Shown: positions 1-33,100 of the stretch, piece after piece | How positions within the stretch are numbered: position 1 is the first letter of the stretch | How the letters are laid out: each line of letters starts with the position of its first letter | Assembly (NCBI GenBank): GCA_007449985.2 | Contig: VIIQ02000674.1 | Span: 152,628 to 216,627 of the forward strand | Direction: 5' to 3' | DNA length: 64,000 nt | From: Desmodesmus armatus | Lineage: Eukaryota > Chlorophyta > Chlorophyceae > Sphaeropleales > Scenedesmaceae | The notes under the pieces: generated by a model | Databases searched by the model: none | Told to the model about the DNA's origin: nothing | The model's input: only the letters and a program-made list of their open reading frames with translations | Made by a program: the position numbers and the translations under genes

Positions 1-401
1 AGCACAGGCTGTCGCTGTCAGCAACACCAGCACAGGAGATGTCAGCATTGTCTTGCAGTCGACCTTGTTAGGTGGGGAAATTGGAGGAGCAGTCAAAGTG
101 TCAACAACAGCTTTGGGCAATGGTGCACTTCCTGCTGCTGACCCCCCCCCCCCCCCCTGGCAGGCCCCCTGAGGGTAGCAAACATTGCAGATGGTGCAAC
201 CATGCAGAGACTTGGCAGCAGCAGCAGTAGCAGAGGGGCAACACCACCTGCAGTTGCAGGCGCTACGATAGCAGCACAGCATGCATGTCACCCCCCACCC
301 CGGCCCCTCCCCATGCGCTTGGACAGGTGTCCATATGATGGGACAAAGCCAACTTACAAACATGCTGGTGTTGCTGTCGCTGCTTCTTCTGTTCTCTGCA
401 G
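1..401 (+). other. Presumed intronic/upstream DNA of the first, edge-cut gene
   Basis: No exon can be defended here. The stretch holds a C homopolymer at about 142-157 and some CAG-rich sequence. It ends in a pyrimidine-rich tract and an AG acceptor at 400-401 that feeds the exon at 402-628. It is therefore probably intron of a plus-strand gene that begins outside the window. Confidence 0.4.
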
Positions 402-628
402 TGTATCGTGACAAATTGGATGCCTGGACTAGTTACATGCAGCAGAACTACCCGCAGTTGCTGCAGCCAGAGAACAAGGGCACTGCCCAGCGGCAGATGG
501 TTGATGCATCCATGGATGCTTTCGCAGCTCTGGAGCGGCAGCTAGAACAGCAGCAGCAGCAGCAACGACAGCAGCAGCCTCCGCCGCCGCAGCAGCAGCA
601 GGAAAGCAAACCAATGGATATCAGCTAG
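402..628 (+). CDS. Terminal exon of a Gln-rich protein (5' part outside window)
   Basis: The exon opens after a TGCAG acceptor and runs in one frame to a TAG at 626-628. It encodes about 75 residues. The first 45 are mixed and helix-like (YRDKLDAWTSYMQQNYPQLL, then an acidic/amphipathic stretch). A low-complexity Gln/Pro tail follows, ending KPMDIS. The tail is an expanded CAG/CCG run of the kind common in this genome. No family is recognisable from this fragment. An open frame over a non-repetitive section and a good acceptor argue for a real exon. A TGTAA at 1638-1642 could be its poly(A) signal if the 3' UTR is about 1 kb. Confidence 0.5.
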
Positions 629-2646
629 TGCGTACCCAGCCCTGCAGCCAGCATCAACGATATGCCAAAACATCACAGCTGGCAGCTGGTGTTGCAGCAT
701 CGCCTGACCTGCATCTGCGCTGTCGATAGCGGCCATGCATGCATGCTGTGGATGCATGGATGGCTTCTGCAGCTGCACAGGTCCAGCAGCAGCAGCAGCA
801 GCAGCAGCGGTGGCAGCCCCAGCAGGAGCAGAGGCAACACCAGCAGCGGCAGGCGCGGCAGCGGCCACATTGTGTGCAGCAGCAGAGGCGACCAGACGAC
901 CAGGCCGTCCTGTGTCAGCACCAGCTGCGTCGCCCGCTCGTGCAGCTAAGTGACCAGTCCGCACCGCTACTGCTCACCGCCAATGTGTTTTGCCGCACTG
1001 CGGGGCATTTTGCCGCAAGGGCTTTTCAAAGCGCAGGGGCCAACTGGCAGTGGTGCCACAGTCACCCTGCTGGCAATGCCGTTGCAGTGCGCAAGCTATT
1101 CAGGGCAACAGCAGCAGTAGCAGTGGTGGCACCGGCGGCCAGTGCGATAGTTATTTGTTCTATAGGCGCACTCAGCTTGGCTAGCTCCTGCCACGTGTTG
1201 GCCAGTGATGTGCAGTTGTGACAATCTGGGATTGGGGGGTGTGGTATCTACAGGTGGTATCTACAGGTCCATGCACAGTTGTCTACAGTATGAGTGAGTT
1301 TTGAGAGCCAGGGAGCACCAAGCCGACATGTGCTGGTGCTCAGTTTTGGCCGTGAGTGGCTACTGCAGAGTGGTGCTGCATTTTGTGCACCTCCTGTTGC
1401 CTGCTGTTGTCACGTCACTTGTGGTTGACACAATGACACCAGGAAAGGGGGGGGCACTTTCTCAACCCAACTTGGCTTTTCCTGCAGGCCGCAGACAGGC
1501 AATACTGCACTTCGTGCGAGTGTTTTGGTTCATGCGCGTGTTTTTCCTTGCCAAGCAGGCAGCATTGTGTGACCAAAGGGGCTGCAGCTGCTGGCGCATG
1601 TCTGCAGTGTCCCGGACCCGGCAGTGCCGACATGCTGTGTAATTGTGATCGGGTTTGGTGTTGTGTTGTGTGGAATCCCTGACCGTTTATGGTGAGCCAA
1701 TGGCTGGCTTATCAAGCCCAAGTGGTCAGCTGTAGGGTGAGCAGCACTGAAAAGTAGCTGAATGTGCTTTGCTCCCAGTCATTGTGGCCACATGTTGGAG
1801 TTACGGCTGTGCTGATATTGCATCCCTCTTGAGTAGGGGCCACGGAGCAGCAAGTAACGTTTTTTAATATTCCAAGCTGCTTGCGCATCCCATGTCCCAC
1901 AGTCTCTCATGCGTAGGTTTGTCATGGCTTGTCAAACACATGATTGGGCTCAGCTTAGCTGCCAGCTGTCACCAGCCTGGGAGGGGTTGCCACATCTAAA
2001 CTGTCACGTTGTCAATTTGCATGCTCGTTGTGCATCTGTCAAGCTGCTGCGGCTGCGGGGCTGACACATGTACATGCAGATTGCAGCCGCATGGTGCATG
2101 CGTCATGTACAGCCAGGAAAGGCTTGTCTAACAAAGCCAATTGCAACTGCCCTGGGCCTGCTATGAAATATCAAATCAAATATCATGTGCATTATATCAG
2201 TCCTAAAGGCTTCCCAGACTATGCAACCAGTCTTGGCCCTGATCTGCAAGCACGCTGAGCTTCCACGCACTGCCACTGGCGAACATGGACCACACACTTC
2301 CAATCAGGACTACATAGATCACAGACAACTTATTTGTCCCACATGATGTTCCACAATGTAGGGTTTGATACCTTCTGCTGTCAATTGGGTCACCCAGTTG
2401 GAGTATGGATACTGCACTGTCGGTGAGTATCGGATACTGCACGATGCATCATGTCACAGCGCACTCCACTACAGCACCGCCGAGTCAGATAGCCATCTAG
2501 CGCAGCCCATGGGTCTGAAACAGCTAGGCACATCAGTCATGCTGCCAAACCCCAAGAGCAACAGCACAGCCAAGGCAACGCCCAGCCAAAAATGCCACTC
2601 TCTTTCTCACAGGATAGTCACGTGTGCATACTCCCTTCATGCATCT
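629..2646. other. Intergenic/3' UTR region without a convincing gene
   Basis: About 2 kb between the 3' ends of two convergent genes. The open frames at 660-960 are CAG/GCA repeat translations on both strands. The rest has no splice-consistent coding stretch. A TGTAA lies at 1638-1642 on the plus strand. Confidence 0.6.
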
Positions 2647-5600
2647 CTACACGCACCAGCAGCTGCCAGACGTGCCACGACGCCCACGCCTGCCTTTGCG
2701 CCCGGGTGGGTGCCCTATGCTGCCCAACACATGCGCCACCGCGCCCATCAGCCACGCCTTGACTATGGGCCAGTGCTTCACCACCCCCTCCCTCAGTGCG
2801 GGCACCAGCTTCACACAGCACCAACCCACAAACACCAGGTTGACCACAAACACCAGAACTGTGATGGCGATGCGCAGCGCGTACGCAGTGGACTCCTGAA
2901 TGTCGTAGGCAAACATCGCCAGAGCCCCCAGGGTTGTTGCTGCAAGGCATGAGGTGGACACCAGGTGCATGCGGTGCAGGATAGGGAACTCGTAGGGCTG
3001 GAACATGATCTGCAGCACAGCACTGGCCAGGAAGATCAGCAGCAAGCTCAGCACAGAGAAGTACCGCTGCATCGGGAATGCAAACACTGAGATCAGTGTC
3101 AGCACCACGGTGCGTGCAGCCCACACAGCCTCCCACCACATGCACTCGGGCTTGTAGGTGCGATATAGGAACCCAAAGTGCTCCCTGAAGCTGTCGGTGT
3201 CGGCCCTACCCTTGCAGAGGTACAGGCCCACACCCATGGCAACAGGGACAATAAGGCACCAGAACAGCACCGAGGGCAGACCCAGGCCCATAGACCAGCC
3301 CAGGTGGTAGCCGGCAAAGCATTGCTGCTCAATGGAGCTGACCCAATACCCCCAGCGGTGGCTGAGGGGGGCAGTGGCACCCACCGGCACATCACTTACG
3401 CCACTGAGTGGCTTGTCAATGGCAAGGCAAGCGAAGAAGCTGAGTGATGCTCGCACGAGGGTGGGGAATGCATAGAACAACAACACCAGCACCGTGACTG
3501 GCAGCTTGCGCCACAACAGAAAAGGCCTTCGTACAAGTGCACCCTCCTTTGGCTTCCAGATGAGAGGCACCACCCAACGCTGTACCACCCACACCAGGCA
3601 CTGCACGGCCAGCACAACAACCAACGTGCACAGGGGTGCCAAAAAGTACACAAGCTGCCGCTGCAGTGCGATCGGGAGCTTGCTCTTTCGATTGTAGCTC
3701 CACAACCAGCAATCCAGCGACATGGCCTGCCCTGAGCCCATGGTAACCAAGATGCCGATTGCTTGCAGCCACAGCTGCACGTCAAACAACGGCCAAGGCA
3801 CCGACACGCTGCCTATGATCACGGTGTACTGCAAGAATAGGACAAGTACTTTGATAAAGTCTGTGGTATAGACCGCACGATCACCCCTGAGGTTGTCCTG
3901 CCACGTGAAGTGCACTGTCACATCCACAAAGATCACAGTCAAAAAGCTGAACATCAGGTATAGCCCCAACTGCGTGGACGGCGGCATGCACTTGCCACAC
4001 CGCATAGGAGTCAACATGCCATTCTCTGGCAGCTGGCAATCACCACACAAAGGCCCTCTGTAGCCGGGCTTGCACATGTGGGTCTGATTCGCATAGTCAC
4101 ATGCAGTCTTGAACAGGGGGCACCGATGCATCTGGATGGACGTAGCGGCAGACGACCAAAACCCAGGCAGTGGCTCCACAATGCTTGCCCCCGACATGCA
4201 GCATTGGGTGGGCACTGTGTGCAGCTGCTATTGCCAAAACTGAAAGTGTGGGGTGGGCAACACAAGCAGACATCATGCTGCAGAACCTCCCCTTGGCCAC
4301 AAGGAGTCCTTCCAAGATATACGCTGCTGCTGCACTTGGTCAGCAAGCCTTGGGAGGGAAGGGCAAGGTTGGAGTTGTCAAATGCTACAATAGTGCTCCC
4401 CACAAAGCCACGAGGCACACTGTTGTTGGCAAACACCACGGTGCAGTCCACCTCAACCAACGCATCACCCATGACCATCACAGCCCCGCCTGAGCTATTG
4501 ATAGCCCTGTTACCCACAACCTTGGTGCTGTCAGTCAACCTGACAATGGACTTTGACACTGCCGCTAGCCCTCCACCAGCACCACGGTGGCTGGTGTTGT
4601 TGGCAATGGTGCAATTGCTGATGGTGACACTAGTGTTGGAGTCTTCCCTGCCAACACGCGCTGCATCGCCATCCAATCGCCCCATGCCAACAAACTTAAG
4701 CCCCTCTGCATCAAGTCCAGCCGAAATACCTCCACCAACACCCCCTGCGCAACTGTTGTTGACAATGCTGCAACCACCACTGATGGTAATCACCGCCCCG
4801 CCAGACACATCCAAACCCCCACCAGAGCCATCCAAGGCTCGGTTGTTGTGGATGAGACACGTGTTGGCAAGCACCAAGGTTGCTTTGCCACTTGCACCTA
4901 TCCCCCCACCCGCAAGCAATGCAGTGTTGTTATACAATGTGCTGTCCGTGATGGCCATTTGGGCGCTATCACCAACAGCCACACCCCCTCCGAATTTGGA
5001 GGCCATGTTGCCATGAATGGTGCTGCCACCAATGATGGTAACACTGGCAGTGGCCCATGATGCCACTCCCCCTCCACTATCATTGGAGGCCATGTTGCCA
5101 TGAATGCTGCTGCCACCAATGATGGTAACACTGGCAGTGTCCCATGCAGCCAACCCTCCACCACCCAGTGCTGATGTGTTGTTGCCAATGCTGTTGTTGG
5201 TGATGGCCACCTTGGAGGCATTCTGAGCGAACACACCACCACCACCTTTTTGCGCCACATTGTCATGCACCATGCTGTCCGTGATGGCCACTAGGGCGCT
5301 ATCACCAACAACCACACCCCCTCCACTGGAGGCCATGTTGCCATGAATGCTGCTGCCACCAATGATGGTAACACTGGCAGTGTCCCATGCTGCCACCCCC
5401 CCTCCGCCCCATGTTGATGTGTTGTTGCCGATGCTGCTGTTGGTGATTGCCACTGTGGAGACATTCTGAGCATGCACACCACCACCACCACCTTTTTGTG
5501 CCACATTGTCATGCACCATGCTGTTAGTGATGGCCACCAGGGCGCTATCACCAACAAACACACCCCCTCCACTACGGTTGGCCATGTTTCTAAGCACCAT

Positions 5601-7022
5601 GCAACCACCAGTGAGGGTAACACTCGCATCGCCCCAGGCATACACACCTCCACCAAAGCCCGCAACAGCTGTGTTGTCACTGACAGTGCTGCCACCAGCA
5701 ATCATCACAGAAGCATTATTGCCCACAGTCAACCCTCCACCATCAACACCAGCTGTGTTGCCGTGCACTGTGCTGCTGCCTGTGATGGTGACATTGGCAG
5801 TGTCAATGATCGCCAGCCCTCCGCCATGTTTGCCCGTCAAATTTCCATGCACCCTGCTGCCTTCCGTAACTGTGAGACGTGCATTGCCCCATATGTCAAG
5901 CCCTCCACCAGAGCCCCCAACAGCTGTGTTGTTAGTGACACTGCTGCCACCAGCAACTACTACAGAAGCATTCTCGCCGACAGTCAGCCCTCCACCGTCA
6001 ACACCAGCTGTGTTGCCCTGCACTGTGCTGCTGCCTGTGATGAGGGCGTTGGCAGTTTCTCTAACTGCCAGCCCTCCACCATGTTTAACCGCGAAATTTT
6101 CATGCACCCTGCTGCCTTCCGTGATTGTGAGACGTGCATTGCCCCACATGTCAAGCCCTCCACCATAGCCTTTAACAGCGGTGTTGTTAGTGACAGTGCC
6201 ACCACCAGCAATCACCACAGAAGCATTCGCGCCAACAGTCAGCCCTCCACCATCAACACCAGCTGTGTTGCCCTGCACCACGCTCCTGCCTTCAATGGCA
6301 ACATTGGCATGGTCAAATGCCGCCAGCCCCCCACCACTCCCACCCACCAAGTTCCCCTCCACCCTGCTGCCACCCGTGATAGTGACAACGGCATGCCCCT
6401 CCACCCACAGCCCACCACCATAGGCAGCATGCCTGATTATGTTGTTGGACACATTGCTGGCGTGCAGCATCACACTTGCTTGGTCGCCAATCATAAGCGG
6501 CCTGACCTCATTATAGGTGAACCTGCTATCAAACGCTGCTAGTCTACTGCCGTGCACCACACACACCAGGTTCTTCACGGTATTGTTCCGCACCCATGAG
6601 ACCCTGCTGTTGCGCAGCACAATGCTGCCAGCACAGATGGTGATCAGGCATGAGGGGGGACCCCCAGTCACCATTGCATTGCACCCATCAGCCAGCTTGA
6701 CCCCAGCAAAGTTGTCTGCAAAAGCCCGCAGGTGTGTTTTGTTGAGAGCCAAAGTGGGTGATGTGCCACAAGTGCAGTTCATGCTGGCTTGGTGCAGCGT
6801 GCCATTCTTCCTGCCCACAATAACCAACCTGCACTGTGCTGCTGCTGCCTGCTGTCCCTCCGCACCATTCAGTGGGCTTGCAGCAACCACAGCTGCACCG
6901 ACACAAAGTGACAGCACTGACAAAATGAACAAAGTCAGGGCACGCCTGCAGGTGAAAAAGCACACAGGAGCAGCAGCAGCACTGTGAGGGTCGGGATTGG
7001 GACAACAAGGCCATGTCAACAA
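2647..7022 (-). CDS. Beta-helix repeat/polytopic membrane protein, one frame break
   Basis: Two overlapping minus-strand frames (7022 to about 4193, then about 4192 to 2647) make one intronless gene of about 1457 codons. Residues ~26-48 form a hydrophobic signal sequence (LFILSVLSLCVGAAVVAA). Residues ~140-870 are some 25-30 repeats with GGGL/GGGV, NNT and ITGGS motifs, typical of a right-handed parallel beta-helix, with many N-glycosylation sequons. A Cys-rich EGF-like part follows (CxxC, GYRGPLCGDC). The second frame adds about eight or nine membrane helices and a basic tail. Large chlorophyte families share this architecture. The product is probably a cell-surface or wall-adhesive membrane protein; the ligand is unknown. 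The frame change sits in a C5 run (4188-4192 on plus), within the family motif ending PLPGFW. It may be a sequencing error, recent inactivation or a frameshift signal. Confidence 0.8.
4188..4192 (-). other. Frameshift site in a G5 homopolymer (minus strand)
   Basis: Upstream, the frame reads CPPNAACRG and then loses sense. The downstream family motif (A-S-I-V-E-P-L-P-G-F-W) is in the -1 frame. One extra G in the run would make a single continuous frame through both motifs. No plausible short GT-AG intron spans the junction. Confidence 0.75.
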
Positions 7023-7951
7023 CTGTGCACCTCACAAAACCAGTGCATACACGGGATGGCCAAGTTGGACATGAACACGTGCAGACATCAGTACAGAGTA
7101 GCGTCCCGCCCAAAAGCAGACACTTCAGGATCAAGTACAGTTTGAACGTGGGTACAAGATCGAATCCAGCACCAACATATGGTGCCAGCCTACTGGATGT
7201 GACACAGCCACCCACGACTAAAACAGCACATGGCGAACACGTGATGCACCGTACATCGGATATCAGTACATTGAGCCCACCTGACCGATGGTGACACTTG
7301 GGCTCCCACCATACAGCAGCAGCACTGCCACTCAGCACAGACAACCAGTTGCCAAAACCGCAAACTTTGACACGTATTTTCTCTCGTATGTGCCAATTAG
7401 TGCAGCCGGGATGACTCTGTCCCACGGTTCGGCCATTCCGGAACAGATCTGGTGAAGGATGACTCTCCGATTGTGAGGGCTGGAGGATGGTCAGTGGTCC
7501 TTGCTCGGCATGTTGGTAGTTTGTGAAGAATTTGATCCAGGAATTGCGGGAACGCACTGCAGCTCCCGGTGTTTCACGACCCAGATTGGGTGATGCAGTG
7601 TCTGTTTTACCACATGATTGTGCACAACAGCTTGGGTGGATCTGCACATGCGTGTGTGCAGTAGTCAGTGATTGGAATGAGGTGGGGCCACACACAGTAC
7701 TGTGACAAGTCCCCCAAACCCTTCTAGGGTTTGGGCCCAAATTAGTGACCAGGCTTGTCTGCTGACACCTTGAAGGGGTACGTGCTGCATTACAAGCTTG
7801 AGTACCTCATCTGGCAATCAACACAGACGGGACATGGTGCCAGTGCGAAAGATCGAACACGACACGACCAGGTCAACGCTGCATCATACAGCTCTTTGCA
7901 GCATCTCACCGAGTGAGGGGGCTACCAGCACCAGGGATTTCTGGACGGCCC

Positions 7952-8266
7952 GGGGGGGGGGGGGGCATCACCACCTAGTAGGAACCGGGGGGGGGGGGGG
8001 GTCATCACCACCTAGTAGGAACCCGGGGGGGGGGGGGGGGGGGGGGTGTCACCATGACCTCGTAGGGAGTGAGGGGCGGGGGGTGTCGCAGCAAGGGGGG
8101 GGGGGGGGGGGGGGGGGGGCTTTTGCAGCACCTCCAGGCGAAAGGGGACTGCTAACCTCAGGAAGGTCTGGACGAGCCCGAGGGGGGGGGGGGGGGGGCT
8201 GAGGGCAGCAGGGCGTTCTTGCTGCACCTGGAAGGGAATGCGTTTTGTGGGGGTGGGGGTCGGACC

Positions 8267-8297
<31 letters not shown>
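7952..8297 (+). repeat. Cluster of six very long G-runs with a minisatellite spacer
   Basis: G-runs of 14 to 29 bases occur at about 7952, 7987, 8025, 8095, 8183 and 8269. The spacer between the first runs is repeated (CATCACCACCTAGTAGGAAC, twice). The plus strand has very strong quadruplex-forming potential. Exact run lengths are likely to be unreliable in any sequencing. Confidence 0.9.
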
Positions 8298-8564
8298 TCA
8301 TTGTGGTGCCTTTGGAGGGGTGGAGGTTGGTGCGGATGGCCGCATACATGTTGATGCATGCACCCGTACCCAGGTCAAAGATGAGAACTGTTCATGTTGA
8401 GGGTTGCCGACCTCTACAAGGAAGCCAGACGCCAACTGCATACACAGCACAATTGGCCGCATGACTCGCATGGAAGGGGCCTGACTGTCCCCTTCCCCTA
8501 TCACTGGCTCCTAGGGCTTGCCTTATGGGCTCCTCCCCTGCACACAACAACAGCAGCCCCGGGC

Positions 8565-8912
8565 CTGATATCGCCATTGGTGGCACTTGCCATCCATCGT
8601 ATCACTACCTAGTAGCTGATGCTGCAATGCATCAGATGGTTCACAGTCGCTGATGCCGAAATGCATCTGTTGTTGACTTCGGGACTCATAGTTAGCAAGT
8701 TGCTGGCCGCCAGCACGGTGGGCAGAGGGGGGAGGGCGAGTGTGTGTTCAGGGTTATGATCAACTGCGCTAGGCTCCTCGTCATGCTGCTTCTGATGGTT
8801 ACTTGAGGATTGTAACACACCTTACTGAGATGTAGAACAAGTAGAAGATGCGCTGAACAAGACCCATGATGCAAGCAACCGCCAGCTAGAAGCCAGGCAT
8901 GCACACAAGCTT
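8565..8912 (-). repeat. Dispersed repeat copy 1 (partner at 42008-42360)
   Basis: Read on the minus strand, this about 340-bp segment matches 42008-42360 on plus over nearly its whole length, with scattered substitutions. Shared landmarks include ATGCCTGGC near one end, a GTGTGTTACAA block, CCACCGTGCTGGCGGCCAGC, and ATATCAG near the other end. No terminal inverted repeat is evident and it encodes nothing recognisable. It resembles a non-autonomous dispersed element or a duplicated gene end. Confidence 0.75.
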
Positions 8913-9665
8913 ATAGTGATTTGTGCTGGAATCTGTAGCTTACTGCTGACACCCCTTCAATCCTGAACCCCCAACCCCATGACTATGTGCTGGTTTGCGC
9001 AATCACGACCGCACTGAAGCATGAATGCATGTACCACGAGTTATGCCGCATCAGCTCTCTCAGCACACCACAGTCTGGGCTGCTTACCACCACAAGATGT
9101 ACAACACGTTGGGCCGAACGACCAGGTTGCATGAACTGAGCATTTTGCATGGCCCAACATGCCCTGTCGCTTAATGGCAGGGTGCGGCTTATTGCGCCGC
9201 TGTCACACCTACCACACTGCCAAACACTGGGAGCAAAAACCCACAATGAGCTGACAGCACGCTGTCAGTACACCACACCATGAAAACACGTCCACACAAA
9301 GAATGTGTGGGGGCAACCCAGGGCAGTCTCGCACCTGGCATCACCCCATCTGGACTAACATGCCCCGTCCTGCCCTTTTCTGCTGCTGCACAACACCCTC
9401 CTGCTCAACACCAGCACATCACATGGTGTGTGCTGCATCCAGCGCCCTTCGCTGACTGTTTGACAACCAAAACCTGCTGGCAGCGCTGCGTGTGCCCACA
9501 AAATTGAAAAAATGACTTGGCACGCCATGCCATGTCAGTAACCTTGAGCCGCTGCTCAGAACTGCAACTGGCTAGGACTGGAAAACACCCCCCACGGGGT
9601 AAAAAAAGGCTGCTGCGGTGCTACCAGATGCATCATGCAGTGCATTCTGCCAGGCTGCCGAAGCT

Positions 9666-11922
<2,257 letters not shown>

Positions 11923-12439
11923 AGATGCATGACACAGAAGTCCCTATGGGCACCCTGCAGGCACCAAACGCTACAATTTGCTTGGTGCTGTGGTTGTGGC
12001 CAGGCTGGTGGTCAAAAAGATCAGCGATCGCGCTGAGGAAGTGTCAGATCAACAAAACGGCCAAGAAATCAATGCTGGTCAACATACTTGCCTCGCGCAT
12101 GCAGAGAATAGGTAGACTCGCTCAACGGTCTCACACAACAGACACTCTTCTATTCAGATTGAGCCTCTTCACTCTGTAACCATCACAACCAAACGTTTGA
12201 ACCAGCTCTGAGAGCTACACGACGAGTGTGCTGCCTCAAGAAGCTTCATTGTCAGAGATCCATCAGGACTTTGGACTTGTGAACTTTTGTTTCAATCGTT
12301 CTAAGCTCACAAGCCCACCATCACTGGTGTTCTGCGACCTCATACGCGCTTTGGGTGCCTGTTGAGCAGTATGGCAGCATATGGCATGCACAGGGCTAGC
12401 AGTAGGCAGTAGCAGCAGCAGCTGGAGTTGCCAGCCAGC

Positions 12440-30191
<17,752 letters not shown>

Positions 30192-33100
30192 GGGTCTGTG
30201 GGAGTCTGTTGTGGTTTGTAGAAGTTTGTAGAGGTCTGAAAGGGTTTGTAGGTGCCTGTATCGGTCTGATGGGGTTGTCAGGGTGCACCCCTCCCCCCTC
30301 AAGGCCGGCACCCGCCCACCTCTCTTCCAATTAATTAATTCCCTTCCCTGTTTCATTTAGTGCTTTGCAGCACCATATGCAGCTGCTGGCGTGCAGCGGC
30401 AGCAACTGGCTGCTACAGGCTACATCAACCTGGGCATATATGATGCAGCCAAAGCGCCCCACTGGTTCTGTGTGGGAATGCATTGATGTTGTTGTTTGTT
30501 TTCACTTGTGTCTGTGAAGGCATTGATGTTGTTGGATGTTCTGCGTTTAAAGCCCTGCATTGATCAGAAGGTGAACAATGCATTGCTGCTGGCGTTGTTG
30601 CTGTACTGCTGGCGTAGACGTTTTGGTGGCGACAGCTGTGGGCTGCTGCAGCGCCACCAGTCACATGCCTAGCAGCTTATGGTGTTTGTTGTTGTGATAT
30701 GTCAGGTGGTCTGTGCGGTAGCGCTGAAGCGGGGTCCCTGAGTGTTCAACCTCAACAGCCTGGTGGCATGTAGCAATAGCGACACTGTTACGCATCTATC
30801 AGGTGAACGGCAGACCATCAACAGGAGACCAGCCCTCAACAGTGCAGAGAAACCTTAAGTACTCAGAAGTCTGGGACAAACTGGGTCAGTACGGAAACTG
30901 GGACGGTACTACAAGTCAGTAGCACTTGACTGTACTTCACACAGCGCTACAGAACCGAATGCTGCTGAAAAGCACACTCTTCAGTTGTACTTAAGTAAAG
31001 CTATCATATGACAGTCGAATCACTGCAAACGGTGCAGGTGACTGACATAACAGGAAAGCTGTCCTGGGACAGGGCTTGTCCCAATAGCATTAGCATGCAG
31101 ACCACTGGTCACACGGTGTACACTGTAACACTGAAATTACTAGCAAACACAAACAACATATTGTGAGCATTGCATGCCGCAACTGTGTCTTGCTGCAACT
31201 CGGTCAAAGCTAGTAAGTCATGTTCATGTCCATAAGTTGTAGAGAGGCGATCGTAACAGCATGGCAGCTGTGCATTTCAACATCTGTGGGGGCAGTGTAT
31301 GGGCAGCCGGCCTGTTGATCGTTCAACTGTTATCCCGGCTCAACTGTGCTGCGCGGGAGGGGTGACAGCTGCTGCTTCAGCTGCAGCAGGCCCTGAGGGT
31401 GGTATACCACGCACGGTATACGCAGGGAGGAATGGAAGTGATGCAGACGCAATTCAACTCAGTATGGGCAGCGATAGCAGCCCTTGCGGCTGTCACTGGC
31501 GTGGGAACAGCTTGACAGCTTGACAAGGTTATCTGTGCATGATCTGTTGAGCATCGACTTCTTGCTGAGGGTGCAAACATCTGACGACGCCTGCCCAGCA
31601 TGCCAAAAACGTTCTTTAAGTTACTCCCAGCTGCTAGGACGTACGTCTGCGGCAGCTTTGAAGAAGCAGAAGAGCAGAAGTCAACAGAAGATCTCTTTGA
31701 ACTCCGGGATTTCTGCAACTGACCGCTCCGTTATGGTCTATCGCTATAATCGCATCTTATCAACAAAAAGGCTTTCTAGACTCAATCTGAGAGGCGTCGT
31801 TGTGACTGTGTGCGTTGGATCAACAACTCGCAGGTTGCAGAACTCTTACATTGTGAAAAGTTAGTTGTGCTTAGCCTGGGCGTGTGTGGCATGGCTGGCA
31901 CCAGCAGAGCAGGCGCACTGCCTGCACTGGTCACCTTGCTGTTTTTGGCGTCCTGCACGCGTGCTGCTGCACGCGTGCACAGGTAGGTTTGTGCACATCA
32001 GCAGTACGTCCATCATTCAAGCACTGGTTCTGGTGGCATGCCAGCTTCTGGTCAGGGTGCTCGAAGCAATGGGGAACTGCAGCAGGCCTGCACTAGGTTA
32101 TCGGATGACACCCAAGATAGATAACAGTGGATAACAGCAGATAACGATATCGAGGTTTCCAGTGACGGGCCTGCACTAGGGCCGCCTCCAGGGATCCCCA
32201 CGTGCTGATGCATATGAACCATTGAAGCTTTGGATGGCACTTGAGCTCACAATGCAGACAGCCACAGCTCTCAGGGCCTAGCAGGGTGTTGCCTCGTCAC
32301 TTGTCAGCATGGCACCACGCCCTGACTGTACCACTGCTCCGTGCTCAGCACGGCGTGCTGTGCCCCCGACTCAACCACCGATCCACAGGACGCGTTCACA
32401 ACCCCTGCAACAGTTGAGCTTCCAGTTGATCCAGCAGGACCAGTGTCAGCTGCTGAGGAGCCAGCACTAGCAGACCAAGCAGCCCTGGCAGCAGTACAAC
32501 TCACCAAACTGGAACACACTGTTGATACACCACACACCGTACACCTCAATCCAAACGGACTGGTGGTCCCTGACCTTTTTGGTCCACATGAGTCATGCGT
32601 TCCAAACTAATCCACATTGGGCCACATTCCACATAAATCATGCGTTGAACACAATCCACAACAACGACCATACCACTACAACAATAACATCATCGTTACC
32701 AATATTACACAGCAGCAGGAAGCCTTCCAGTATTGAATACCCAGCTCAGCCAAGTGAACATCAACTGCCAGTTGAGCACCTTGCCCAGATAGGCCACCTA
32801 GAAGCTTGCAGATGCCTTCAGGGCAGCAGAAATCAGCCCACATAGCACCCAGGCACGCGATGCACCATGATAACACTGATCACAGCCCAGCTGCTGAACC
32901 GATAAGATAGCATTGCCACAACACATGCCACCATTGCGAACTCCTCACAACAAGGGCACAGCAGATACCCAGCAACTGTAATAACTGTAATAACTGTAAT
33001 AGTACACAGCAGCATGCAGACTAGCCTAATCAAGGGCAACAACTGAAACACCTGACCCCTTTGCCAAAAACTCAGAGACAACCATGTACTACAAGCTGCC

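Larger units (their letters stand above)
7023..9665. other. Gene-poor interval between beta-helix and GNAT genes
   Basis: It holds the upstream flank of the minus-strand beta-helix gene, a block of giant G-runs (7952-8297), one copy of a dispersed repeat (about 8565-8912) and the 3' flank of the acetyltransferase gene. Poly-Gly/poly-Pro frames here are translations of the G-runs. No splice-supported gene was seen. Confidence 0.6.

Noticed and set aside
4078..6542. Long plus-strand frames opposite the beta-helix gene
   Set aside because: They mirror the repetitive minus-strand coding sequence (Thr/Pro/Ser-rich shadows).
7798..8359. Gly-rich and Pro-rich frames on both strands
   Set aside because: They are made only by homopolymer G-runs and simple spacers.
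32341..32845. Ala/Pro-rich frames between PRP16 and the orphan gene
   Set aside because: Composition is low-complexity, with no splice sites in phase and no recognisable domain.
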